Shown: piece after piece, positions 42,359 to 50,272 of the stretch
Layout of the letters: every line of letters begins with the position of its first letter
Position numbering within the stretch: position 1 is the first letter of the stretch
The notes under the pieces: generated by a model
The model's input: the letters and a program-made list of their open reading frames with translations, nothing else
Told to the model about the DNA's origin: nothing
Databases searched by the model: none
Assembly (NCBI RefSeq): GCF_030530635.1
Contig: NZ_JAUMUL010000003.1
Location: forward strand, 82,511 to 146,510
DNA length: 64,000 nt
Source of the DNA: Actinomyces sp.
Lineage (GTDB): Bacteria > Actinomycetota > Actinomycetes > Actinomycetales > Actinomycetaceae
Reading direction: 5' to 3'
Translations under genes and position numbers: made by a program

Positions 42359-43546
42359 TCACACGCCGGCAGAGCGGCGCAGTTCCACGTCCAGGCCCTC
42401 CTGACGCATGCGCAGATCTATGTAGATCAGGGCGGTTGCAGCGGAGGAGAACGGCATGATCACCGCATCGAGCAGGCCGCCGATGAAGGCCGATACAGCC
42501 ATCATGAATGCGGAGGCCGGAGCACCGAACAGCAGCGTGCCGGAACCGGTGATGATTCCGACGGCACCGCCTACGAGGTTGGATACGACACCCACGATCA
42601 GGACCGTCAGCAACAGAGTGCCCAAGACATGCCAGAAATTGCTGCGGGTCAGCTGCCAGGAGCGACGTATGCCCTCCCATACGCCGACATTTTCCAGAAT
42701 CAGTGCGGCCCCGGCCACGGACAGGCGCACAGTCACGAAGGCCACGGCCGCCCCAGCGCCGACTACGAGTAACAGTCCCAGAATCGCGGCCAGCGCAAGG
42801 ATGCTCCCGGGGTTGTCACTATTGACTGCGGAGTAGAACAGGCCGGCGAAGATCAGGGCCGCGCCCACAAGGGCCAGGATCATGACCAGGCCGACGAGCA
42901 GGTTGATCAGGATCGACTGACCTATCAGCGCCCACAGGCGAGGGCGGGTGCGCTCCCACACCTCCGCGGGGGTGGCGATGCGGCCCAGTACCGAGCGGGA
43001 GACGGTCACGATCAGCAGCCCGGTAAGTACCGTGGCGGCGATGAAGGTGATCGCCGAGCTGATGAGTGAGGACCCCCAGACGCCTTGGAACATGGAGAAC
43101 ACGGAGCCCAGGATCTCAGTGTCGGAGACGGAGCCGTCGTACTGGTCGTATTCGTCGAAGGCGCTGAGCCGGCTCAGGAACGGGTTAATTGCGCCGAAGA
43201 TCAACACCGCGGAGACCAGGGCGGAGGTGCCCATGACCAGCAGGGCGGGCAGGAACATCGCCCGCGGGTTGGCGCGCAGAGATTCGAACGCGCCGCCGAG
43301 AATCTCGGTGATGCTCAAGGGCCGCAGTGGAATGATGCCGGGCTTGGGAGCGGTGAAGAAACCACCCGGGCCGGCGGGGTAGGCGCCGGCCTGCTGGTTG
43401 TACTGGCCGTACCGCTCACCGGGTGCGGGCGGCTGATACTGGCCGTAGGCGGGCGGCTGGGTGCCGGCGCCGTAGCCCGGGGCGGATTCCGATCCGGAGG
43501 GATCGCCGTCGGATGGGGACTGCCACCCGGTGTTATCACTGCTCAT
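42359..43546 (-). CDS. Multi-spanning membrane protein with proline-rich N terminus (GPDPase-like membrane domain)
   Basis: The 395-residue protein has a disordered N-terminal 75 residues rich in Gly, Pro, Tyr and Gln (for example PPAYGQYQPPAPGERYGQYN) and then about six membrane segments with LRPLSITEILGGAFESLRAN just before the first. This layout resembles the membrane domain found with glycerophosphodiester phosphodiesterases, but no catalytic domain is attached. It leads the leftward MoxR-DUF58 operon. The start could also be the ATG two codons earlier at 43552. A role as membrane platform of the MoxR system is a guess. Confidence 0.75.
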   Translation of the reverse strand: MSSDNTGWQSPSDGDPSGSESAPGYGAGTQPPAYGQYQPPAPGERYGQYNQQAGAYPAGPGGFFTAPKPGIIPLRPLSITEILGGAFESLRANPRAMFLPALLVMGTSALVSAVLIFGAINPFLSRLSAFDEYDQYDGSVSDTEILGSVFSMFQGVWGSSLISSAITFIAATVLTGLLIVTVSRSVLGRIATPAEVWERTRPRLWALIGQSILINLLVGLVMILALVGAALIFAGLFYSAVNSDNPGSILALAAILGLLLVVGAGAAVAFVTVRLSVAGAALILENVGVWEGIRRSWQLTRSNFWHVLGTLLLTVLIVGVVSNLVGGAVGIITGSGTLLFGAPASAFMMAVSAFIGGLLDAVIMPFSSAATALIYIDLRMRQEGLDVELRRSAGV

Positions 43547-43708
43547 GGGCATACTGTTTCACACTGGTGAAGGCGGCGTTGTCCCCCGTGAGGAGGAGAA
43601 AAGGACTGCACCAGAAGAGTTTAGGAAGCGCTAATTGCACTATGGTGAAGGTCACGGTAGGGCGTGTGGGGGCCGTGTGTGCTCCATGCGCGTGCCAAGA
43701 TAGGTGGC

Positions 43709-44392
43709 ATGCGCACTCGCATTCTGGTCGTTGACGACGATACTGCCCTGGCCGAGATGATCGGCATCATGCTCGAGGCGGAGGACTATACTCCGTCCTT
43801 CTGCGCCGACGGCGCGAAGGCTCTCGACGCCTTCCACGAGACGGAACCGGATCTGGTCCTGTTGGACCTCATGCTTCCGGGGCTCGATGGCGTGGAGATC
43901 TGCAAACTGATCCGCGCCGAGTCCGACGTGCCGATCATCATGCTCACCGCGCGCACGGACACTCAGGACGTTGTTGCCGGTCTCGAGGCCGGCGCCGACG
44001 ACTACGTGACCAAGCCGTTCAAGTCGAAGGAACTCCTGGCGCGCGTACGCACTCGCCTGCGTCGCAACACCGACGCCAACGGTGCCGAGCACGTGCGTGC
44101 CGGAGATCTGGATATTGACGTGTCCGGTCACCAGGTGCATCGGGGTGACACCGTCATTAACCTCACCCCCTTGGAGTTTGATCTGCTGGTCACCCTCGCC
44201 CGCACCCCCTGGAAGGTCTTCACCCGCGAGGAGCTGCTGGAGCAGGTCTGGGGCTACCAGCACGCCGCCGACACCCGACTGGTCAATGTTCACGTACAGC
44301 GTCTGCGGGCCAAGATCGAGAAGGATCCCGAGCATCCCAGCATTGTGGTGACCGTGCGCGGTGTCGGCTACCGCGCCGGCGACGGCAAGTGA
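43709..44392 (+). CDS. mtrA: Two-component response regulator MtrA
   Basis: The 227-residue protein is an OmpR/PhoB-type regulator. The receiver domain has ILVVDDDTALAEMIGIML, phosphoacceptor Asp53 in LVLLDLMLPGLDG and VTKPFKSKELLARVRTR; the winged-helix domain has LTPLEFDLLVTLARTP and the recognition helix around ADTRLVNVHVQRLRAKIE. High conservation and the mtrB-lpqB neighbours identify it as MtrA, which controls cell-wall hydrolases and division genes in Actinobacteria. The frame is open 45 nt further upstream, but ATG 43709 gives the conserved N terminus. It is divergent from the MoxR operon across about 160 bp. Confidence 0.96.
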   Translation: MRTRILVVDDDTALAEMIGIMLEAEDYTPSFCADGAKALDAFHETEPDLVLLDLMLPGLDGVEICKLIRAESDVPIIMLTARTDTQDVVAGLEAGADDYVTKPFKSKELLARVRTRLRRNTDANGAEHVRAGDLDIDVSGHQVHRGDTVINLTPLEFDLLVTLARTPWKVFTREELLEQVWGYQHAADTRLVNVHVQRLRAKIEKDPEHPSIVVTVRGVGYRAGDGK

Positions 44393-44455
44393 CGTCGGGG
44401 CGCCGGCGGATGCTGCCGGCCTCCCGCCCTGTCTGGGCCTCGTAGAGCGCTGACC

Positions 44456-46336
44456 GTGGACCCACAGACTCCAGGACGGCACGCGGGGCGCCGCGCTGTG
44501 CTTTCCCCGCTGTGGGCGGTACGCCGGTCGCTGGGCACCTCCATGGTGCTGTTCGCCACCGTCGCGGGCGTGGTGCTCATCGCGGTGCTGCTGGTGGTGG
44601 TCACCATCACCATCCGTGACAATGTCTTCACCGAGCGGCGCGTGGCCATTCTCGGCGATGCACATCAGCGCACCACCTCCGCACAGGCCGCCTTCGACGC
44701 GGCCGTTGTGGATACCACCGATGATCTGACCACCGCCGCACAGGCGCAGCTGGCCATCATCAATGACTCCTTCGCCGGGGCCGGCGGCGTGGGCGTGGCC
44801 CTGCGGCGGGCCGAGGATGAGAATTCGACCGCTGTGATCAATGACCTCGCCACCGATGCGGACTTGGCCGCGCTCGTCAGCGACGAACTGGTGGCACGGG
44901 TCAATGCGGGGCCCGGCGGGACCCAGTACTCCCAGCCCGTGGGTATTCCGGATGGTGGCGGTGGCGTAGATCCGGGGCTGGTCGTCGGTTCCGCCGTCGA
45001 CCTGCCGTTGGCTGGGAGATACAACCTGTTCCTGGTCTACACGCTGGCTTCCGAACAGCACGTGATCGATTTGGCCACCCGGGCGATCATCATCGCCGGG
45101 GCCGGATTCCTGCTGATGCTCATAATCGGCCTGTGGGCGTTGACCTCCCGCGTGTTGATGCCGATCCGGCGCGCCTCTCTGGCAGCTCAGCGGCTGGCCG
45201 CCGGGCATCTCAACGAGCGGTTGCCGGTGTCCGGGGAGAATGAGATCGCGGCCCTGTCCCGATCCTTCAACAACATGGCCGACTCACTCGAGGCGCAGAT
45301 CCAGGCGTGGGAGAACCTCTCGAAGGTGGAGAAGCTCTTCGTCTCCGACGTGTCCCATGAGCTGCGCACGCCCCTGGCCTCCATCCGGCTGGCCGCCGAG
45401 CAGATCTGGCAGGCCCGCGACGAGATCGACGATCCCTTTGCCGCTCGCAGTCTGGGGATCCTCATGCGTGAGATCGACCGCTTCGAACAGATGTTGTCCG
45501 ATCTACTGGAGATCTCCCGCATCGATTCCGGCAGGGTGCAGCTGCGTGCCGCGGAGACCGACATCACTGCCGCTCTGCGCGGCGTTCTCGACCTGGTCGC
45601 CGTCCACGTGGAGGCCTCCGGCTCGCAGATCCGTCTGCATGCGCCCGACGCGCCGGTGGTCGCCGAGGTGGACGCGGCCCGGGTGGAGCGTATTCTGCGT
45701 AACCTTATCGTCAATGCCCTTGAGCACGCCGAGGGCTCGCCCATCGACATCACCGTAGCCGCCTCCGACGACGCCGTGTCCGTGCGCGTGCGTGACCACG
45801 GGGTGGGCATGAGTCCGGACGTGGTCAAGAAGGTATTTGACCGCTTCTACCGCGCCGATCCCTCCCGCAAACGCACCCTGGGCGGCACCGGGTTGGGACT
45901 GTCGATCTCCCTGGAGGACGCCGTCCTGCACGGCGGTACGCTCACTGCCTGGGGCTGGCCGGCCGACGGCGCCTCCTTCCTGCTGACTCTGCCGCGCCGC
46001 CTCGGCCCCGACGCCACCCCCGGCAGTTTCCTCAAGCCCGGACCCCTGGACGTGATCCCCGACGACGCCCCGCCCGTCTCCCGAGCCGGCACTCGCTCTG
46101 CAGAAGCTGACGGCGAGCACGCCGTGCCCCCGCCACTCACACCCGCCCCCGCATCCCGCCGTTCTGACGTCGACCGTGACGGGTTGCCCCGTGATCCCGG
46201 TGATCAGTCGCCCTCGCCGGTCGGCGGAACGGAAGTTTCCGGGCGGTTGTCTTATGCGCCCGCGGGCCAGACGCCGACCGCACACACGCCCGAGGACGCA
46301 CTGGGGCGTCGACGCAATGAGGAGATGCACCGGTGA
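44456..46336 (+). CDS. mtrB: Sensor histidine kinase MtrB
   Basis: The 626-residue kinase has membrane segments at about 25-48 and 205-228 enclosing an extracellular sensor, then HAMP, the H-box VSDVSHELRTPLASIRLAAE near residue 300, and an ATPase domain with NALEHAEGSP (N-box), VRDHGVGMSPDV and GGTGLGLSISLEDA. It phosphorylates MtrA. The last 110 residues form a disordered, proline- and charge-rich tail that is longer than needed for kinase function. GTG start. The gene overlaps lpqB by 4 nt. Confidence 0.95.
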   Translation: MDPQTPGRHAGRRAVLSPLWAVRRSLGTSMVLFATVAGVVLIAVLLVVVTITIRDNVFTERRVAILGDAHQRTTSAQAAFDAAVVDTTDDLTTAAQAQLAIINDSFAGAGGVGVALRRAEDENSTAVINDLATDADLAALVSDELVARVNAGPGGTQYSQPVGIPDGGGGVDPGLVVGSAVDLPLAGRYNLFLVYTLASEQHVIDLATRAIIIAGAGFLLMLIIGLWALTSRVLMPIRRASLAAQRLAAGHLNERLPVSGENEIAALSRSFNNMADSLEAQIQAWENLSKVEKLFVSDVSHELRTPLASIRLAAEQIWQARDEIDDPFAARSLGILMREIDRFEQMLSDLLEISRIDSGRVQLRAAETDITAALRGVLDLVAVHVEASGSQIRLHAPDAPVVAEVDAARVERILRNLIVNALEHAEGSPIDITVAASDDAVSVRVRDHGVGMSPDVVKKVFDRFYRADPSRKRTLGGTGLGLSISLEDAVLHGGTLTAWGWPADGASFLLTLPRRLGPDATPGSFLKPGPLDVIPDDAPPVSRAGTRSAEADGEHAVPPPLTPAPASRRSDVDRDGLPRDPGDQSPSPVGGTEVSGRLSYAPAGQTPTAHTPEDALGRRRNEEMHR

Positions 46337-48093
46337 AGGCGAACAGCCCCGGTAGGCCTCTCTGGGGACGGCAACTGCCTCGGCGGCGGGCGATCGTGGC
46401 TGCGCTACTGGGCGGTGCGGGTGCATTGACCGCTTGCACGGCGCTGCCCACCACCGGCGAGGTAAGTGAGTCCGGAACGATGGGTGGCTCCGATCAGCAG
46501 TTGATTCAGACGGCGGCCGGACCCGCAGATGGTGCCGCACCAGAGGAGATCGTCACCGGGTTCCTGCGTGCCTGCGCCGCCGGATTCTTCGACGACTTCG
46601 CCACGGCACGTGCCTTCCTTACCGCTGCCGCATCCGCCTCCTGGCAGCCCACCGCCATGGTCAACGTCTACGACGGTTCGACCGCGCCGGTCGTCGCTCT
46701 CATGGATGCCGAGGTGAGTGTGACGGTCGATCTGATCGGGAAGGTCGCGCCCGGAGGCGCATTCACCGAGGCCGCCGAGGTCGACCACGTATGCCATTAC
46801 GAGTTGACCACCGATGACTCCGGCCAGTGGCGCATTGCCGAGCTGCCCGCCGGCATGCTGCTGTCGGACGGAGATCTGACCGCCGACTTCGCCGCCGAGC
46901 GCTTGTACTTCCTGACTCCCGACCGCGCCCGCCTGGTGCCCGAATTGCGATGGCTGCCGCGTCATGAGCTGGCCCGCCGCCTGATCGAGGCGCTGCTTGA
47001 GGGGCCGTCCGCCTGGCTCGCCGCGGGCGTGTACACCGCCGTGCCCGAGGGCGCGGGGGTGGGAGACGACGGTGTAGTCGTCGAGAACGGTGCCGCCAGT
47101 GTGGATCTGACCGGTCTGGCCGCCGCGGGCGCACAGAACCGGGAGCAGATCGAGTTGTTGGTTGCTCAGATCAGTGCCACGCTGGCGGGCGTTGCTGATG
47201 ACGACACGGGCCAGGTGCAGGATGTCACCGTGCGCGGCGATGGACAGGACCTCGGTGCGGCGGCTGCCCTGCCGGCCGTGGACGCCGCCCCTGGGGCCGT
47301 GGTCGGCATGTGTGCGGGCGCCGTCGTGCAGGGCACCACTTCCACGCGCACCACCCTGGTGATGGCGCAGACCCTGGGTGCAGATCCGGTCTCCCACCCT
47401 GCGCTGGGGGCCGACGGGGCCGTCTATGCTCTGAGCCGGTCCAGCCTGTTACGCGTACCTACGGGGGCCGATGCGGCCGACGTGATCCTGTCGGTCGGTG
47501 AGGCGGACGCGGAGGATGACGCCGCCGCCCTGCTGCCACCGATCGCTGACCACCACGGCTGGGTGTGGACCGCCACGGACGGCACGCTCCTGGCCGTCGA
47601 CGGTCGGGGCCGGCGCGCAGCCATCAACGCCTCCTGGTTGTCAGGCCGAAAGGTGGTGGCCTTCGACCTGTCCGCCGAGTCCGCTCGCATTGTGGTGCGC
47701 CACCGTAACGAGGGGCGTGATGAGCGGGTCAGCGTAGCCGCCGTCGTCCGTGACGGTACTGCTCCTACCGGTCTCGGTGATCCGCTGGAGTTGTCGGCCG
47801 CCGTCGGAGCCCGGACGGACGCCGTAGTCTGGTACGACCCGGTGACCATCGCCGTGTTGTCCGCCGCGGCGGAGAGCCAGAACAAGTCGGCGGCCTCGGG
47901 CGTGGACTGCCTGTCGGTCGGTGGGCCGCTGCTCACCTCCGTCACCTCTCCGGCGGCTGTCGCCCTCACCGCCGATCGCGCCACCGGCACCATGCAGCTG
48001 ACTGACACCGCCGGCCGGATCTGGCAGCACAGCGGAGCCGCCTGGCGGGTAAGCGCAACAGACGTCACCGACATCGCCTATCCGCTCGTTTGA
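46333..48093 (+). CDS. lpqB: Lipoprotein LpqB, MtrB partner
   Basis: The 586-residue protein has a signal peptide ending in the lipobox LTAC, with lipidated Cys35, so it sits on the outer face of the membrane. A GerMN-like domain covers about residues 185-320 (LPRHELARRLIEALLEGPSA) and a beta-propeller-like region follows. LpqB binds the outer domain of MtrB and modulates signalling. The GTG start overlaps the mtrB stop, completing the mtrA-mtrB-lpqB operon. A stem-loop lies about 95 nt after the stop. Confidence 0.94.
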   Translation: MKANSPGRPLWGRQLPRRRAIVAALLGGAGALTACTALPTTGEVSESGTMGGSDQQLIQTAAGPADGAAPEEIVTGFLRACAAGFFDDFATARAFLTAAASASWQPTAMVNVYDGSTAPVVALMDAEVSVTVDLIGKVAPGGAFTEAAEVDHVCHYELTTDDSGQWRIAELPAGMLLSDGDLTADFAAERLYFLTPDRARLVPELRWLPRHELARRLIEALLEGPSAWLAAGVYTAVPEGAGVGDDGVVVENGAASVDLTGLAAAGAQNREQIELLVAQISATLAGVADDDTGQVQDVTVRGDGQDLGAAAALPAVDAAPGAVVGMCAGAVVQGTTSTRTTLVMAQTLGADPVSHPALGADGAVYALSRSSLLRVPTGADAADVILSVGEADAEDDAAALLPPIADHHGWVWTATDGTLLAVDGRGRRAAINASWLSGRKVVAFDLSAESARIVVRHRNEGRDERVSVAAVVRDGTAPTGLGDPLELSAAVGARTDAVVWYDPVTIAVLSAAAESQNKSAASGVDCLSVGGPLLTSVTSPAAVALTADRATGTMQLTDTAGRIWQHSGAAWRVSATDVTDIAYPLV

Positions 48094-48188
48094 GTGACGC
48101 AGGCGCCGGGAGCATGGAGCGGGGTATCCGCCTGCGGCCGCCTGGGATCAGGCGCGGTCGGCGACTCGGCCGGCTCACGGCGTGCAAA

Positions 48189-48222
48189 GCGCCCCGCATG
48201 CGGGTGAGCGCATACGGGGCGC
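48189..48222. terminator. Stem-loop between convergent lpqB and hpf
   Basis: GCGCCCCG (48189-48196) pairs perfectly with CGGGGCGC (48215-48222), and inside it ATGCG (48198-48202) pairs with CGCAT (48209-48213). It lies between the ends of two convergent genes and can serve both. No T-run follows, as is common in high-GC Actinobacteria. Confidence 0.6.
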
Positions 48223-48251
48223 GAACGCGATTCAGCCGATTGTGGACTTGA

Positions 48252-48902
48252 TCAATCTCCGATGTCGACTCGGGCGTTCAGGCGGATCACGCCGTAGGTC
48301 CACCCGTGTCGGTGGTAGACCGCGCAGGGCTGCATCGTGGACTTCTCAATGAACAGGTAGAACGGGTGGCCGACCAGTTCCATCTGATACAGGGCCTCAT
48401 CGACGGTCATCGGGACCGCCTCGTGGATCTTCTGACGTACCACCACCGGGGAGTCGCCCAACTGGGATTCCACCGCGACGCCCGGTTGTGTGGGGGCCGA
48501 GGGAGAGTCCTCAATGGGCAGGTCGTGCATCTGCGGCGCCGGCGACTCCTCGGCAGGCGCCTGCGGCGCGGGCTCGGGGATCTCAATGATATGGCGCCGG
48601 TGGTTCTTCTTCCGGTCCCGCGCCCGGCGCAGCCGCTCGGTCAGCTTCCCCATGGCGATGTCGAAGGCGGCGAAGCGGTCGGAGGAGCTGGCTTCGGCCC
48701 GAATCACCGGGCCCTTGGAGATGACGGTGATCTCGGCGCGCTCGGCGGTGTCGGCCTGACGCGGGTTGCGTTCGTGGGTGATCTCGACCTCGACACGTTG
48801 GACGCGCGGGTCGAACTGCTCGACCTTGGCGGCCTTCTCCTCGACGTAGTCCCGCAGGCGGGAGCTGATCTCCGCGTTACGGCCGACGACGGTAATGTCC
48901 AT
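48252..48902 (-). CDS. hpf: Long-form ribosome hibernation promoting factor
   Basis: The 216-residue protein has the S30AE domain in residues 1-100 (MDITVVGRNAEISSRLRDYV, VEVEITHERNP) and the C-terminal dimerisation domain in about 155-216 (VRQKIHEAVPMTVDEALYQM, HPFYLFIEKST). A proline-rich linker of about 50 residues joins them. Long-form Hpf pairs ribosomes into inactive 100S particles in stress or stationary phase. It lies between lpqB and comF on the minus strand. In M. tuberculosis, from memory, it is co-oriented with lpqB and secA1. Confidence 0.94.
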   Translation of the reverse strand: MDITVVGRNAEISSRLRDYVEEKAAKVEQFDPRVQRVEVEITHERNPRQADTAERAEITVISKGPVIRAEASSSDRFAAFDIAMGKLTERLRRARDRKKNHRRHIIEIPEPAPQAPAEESPAPQMHDLPIEDSPSAPTQPGVAVESQLGDSPVVVRQKIHEAVPMTVDEALYQMELVGHPFYLFIEKSTMQPCAVYHRHGWTYGVIRLNARVDIGD

Positions 48903-49139
48903 GGTGGAACCTCATTTCTCTGTCCGGATGATCCTGGTGAGGGGATCGGGCTTGGGGCAAGCACCCGCCGCACCCTGCGGCGAGCTTCGGAGTAGTCAGC
49001 CACCTCCTCCTGTGCTGCCGGCTGAAACCGGGACGCGGAGCCGGCCCTGGCCGCCGCGTCATGATGTGCGTTGTGACACATAACCTACACCATTTCCTCG
49101 GTCCTCATGTCCACCGCACCGCGGTTGTCGGAGACACTG

Positions 49140-49979
49140 TTATATCGATCGATCCTGGCGGGTTCTTGCGACGTTGGTCTGCGCGGATGGGCGAGGGAGC
49201 ACAGGGCCTCCGGGCACCACCGGTCGCCGGGTCCGCTGCGGCGGTGGGGCGGCCGCTACCACCATGGCGCCGCCGACGACGGCCCCTGCCTGTGTCAGGG
49301 CCCGGGCGCAGGCCCCCAGGGTCGCCCCGGTGGTGACGACGTCGTCCACCAGTACTACTGCCTGGCCGCGTACCGGTGCCACCAACCGCGGCGGCACGGA
49401 GCGATTGGCGCGGCGCTGGGCCGCGGAGCGGCCAGACTGATGCGCACCGCCCGCACCCACGCGGCGGCGCAGCACGTCCGCGCTGGCCACAGTCACCGGC
49501 TGGTCGGAGCCGGCGAGATCGGTCTGGGCCCAGCCGGCGGCCAGGCCGCGGGCGACGGCGTCGGCGAGATCAGCCGCCACCAGTCTTCCGCTCAGCCGCC
49601 GGCGCAGGCCCGACGGCGCAGGAATCACCAGCATGGTTCCGCCGCTGGCCGCTGCCAGCGCCTCGGCGCTCAGGGCTTGCGTCAGCCGCCTCCCGGCGCG
49701 CTCTCCTGCGGCGGACATGACCTCCCTCAGGTCCTCCCGTGCGCCGTTCTTCCAATTCAGCACCAGGGAGCGCATCGGCCCGGTGTAGCCGGCGAGCGCC
49801 CATACCTCCATGCCGCCGGCGGCATCTACATGCTCAACTCGGTGCGGCGGTGCGGTCAGCAGGGCCGCGCAGTCGTCACACAGCGGTACGTCCCAGCGGC
49901 CGCAGCCCGCACAGGTGGCGGGCAGGCCCACCCTGAACGCGTCTGCCAGCACGCCGAAAGGAGGATTCAGCATGCTCAT
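49140..49979 (-). CDS. comF: ComF family phosphoribosyltransferase-like protein
   Basis: The 279-residue protein has an N-terminal zinc-finger-like segment PATCAGCGRWDVPLCDDCA and the PRPP-binding loop AVVLVDDVVTTGATLGACAR near residue 215. ComF proteins take part in DNA uptake in naturally competent bacteria; in Actinobacteria the role is less clear. The frame is open far upstream, but ATG 49979 (or ATG 49973) gives the family length. The last 30 residues are basic and proline-rich. A phosphoribosyltransferase domain is certain; a competence role is inference. Confidence 0.88.
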   Translation of the reverse strand: MSMLNPPFGVLADAFRVGLPATCAGCGRWDVPLCDDCAALLTAPPHRVEHVDAAGGMEVWALAGYTGPMRSLVLNWKNGAREDLREVMSAAGERAGRRLTQALSAEALAAASGGTMLVIPAPSGLRRRLSGRLVAADLADAVARGLAAGWAQTDLAGSDQPVTVASADVLRRRVGAGGAHQSGRSAAQRRANRSVPPRLVAPVRGQAVVLVDDVVTTGATLGACARALTQAGAVVGGAMVVAAAPPPQRTRRPVVPGGPVLPRPSAQTNVARTRQDRSI

Positions 49980-50272
49980 CAGTGTGCGCCGCCGGCGTGT
50001 TCGACGAGCGATCGGTCGGGGGAAGCGTCCACAGGCGCGCGTGAGAAGCCGCCTCGAAACGCCACTGTGGACTGTGGCGGGTGATGGCGGGTGAAGCTGT
50101 GCGGTGGGAAATCGTCTTAGCGGTGAGCGATAGTGCAAGGCGCCATGAAGCGGCGCTGGGTCGATGACATACCATGAGGGCGTTCGCGCCCGGTCCGCCC
50201 GGGCACGGGTCTTGCCGGCCACGGCCGCCGCGCCATGGCGAGACCTCATCAGCTACCAGGGGAGAAAGCAGC

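Noticed and set aside
43652..45208. 518-codon minus-strand frame across mtrA and mtrB
   Set aside because: Both plus-strand genes are certain, and the minus frame has shadow composition.
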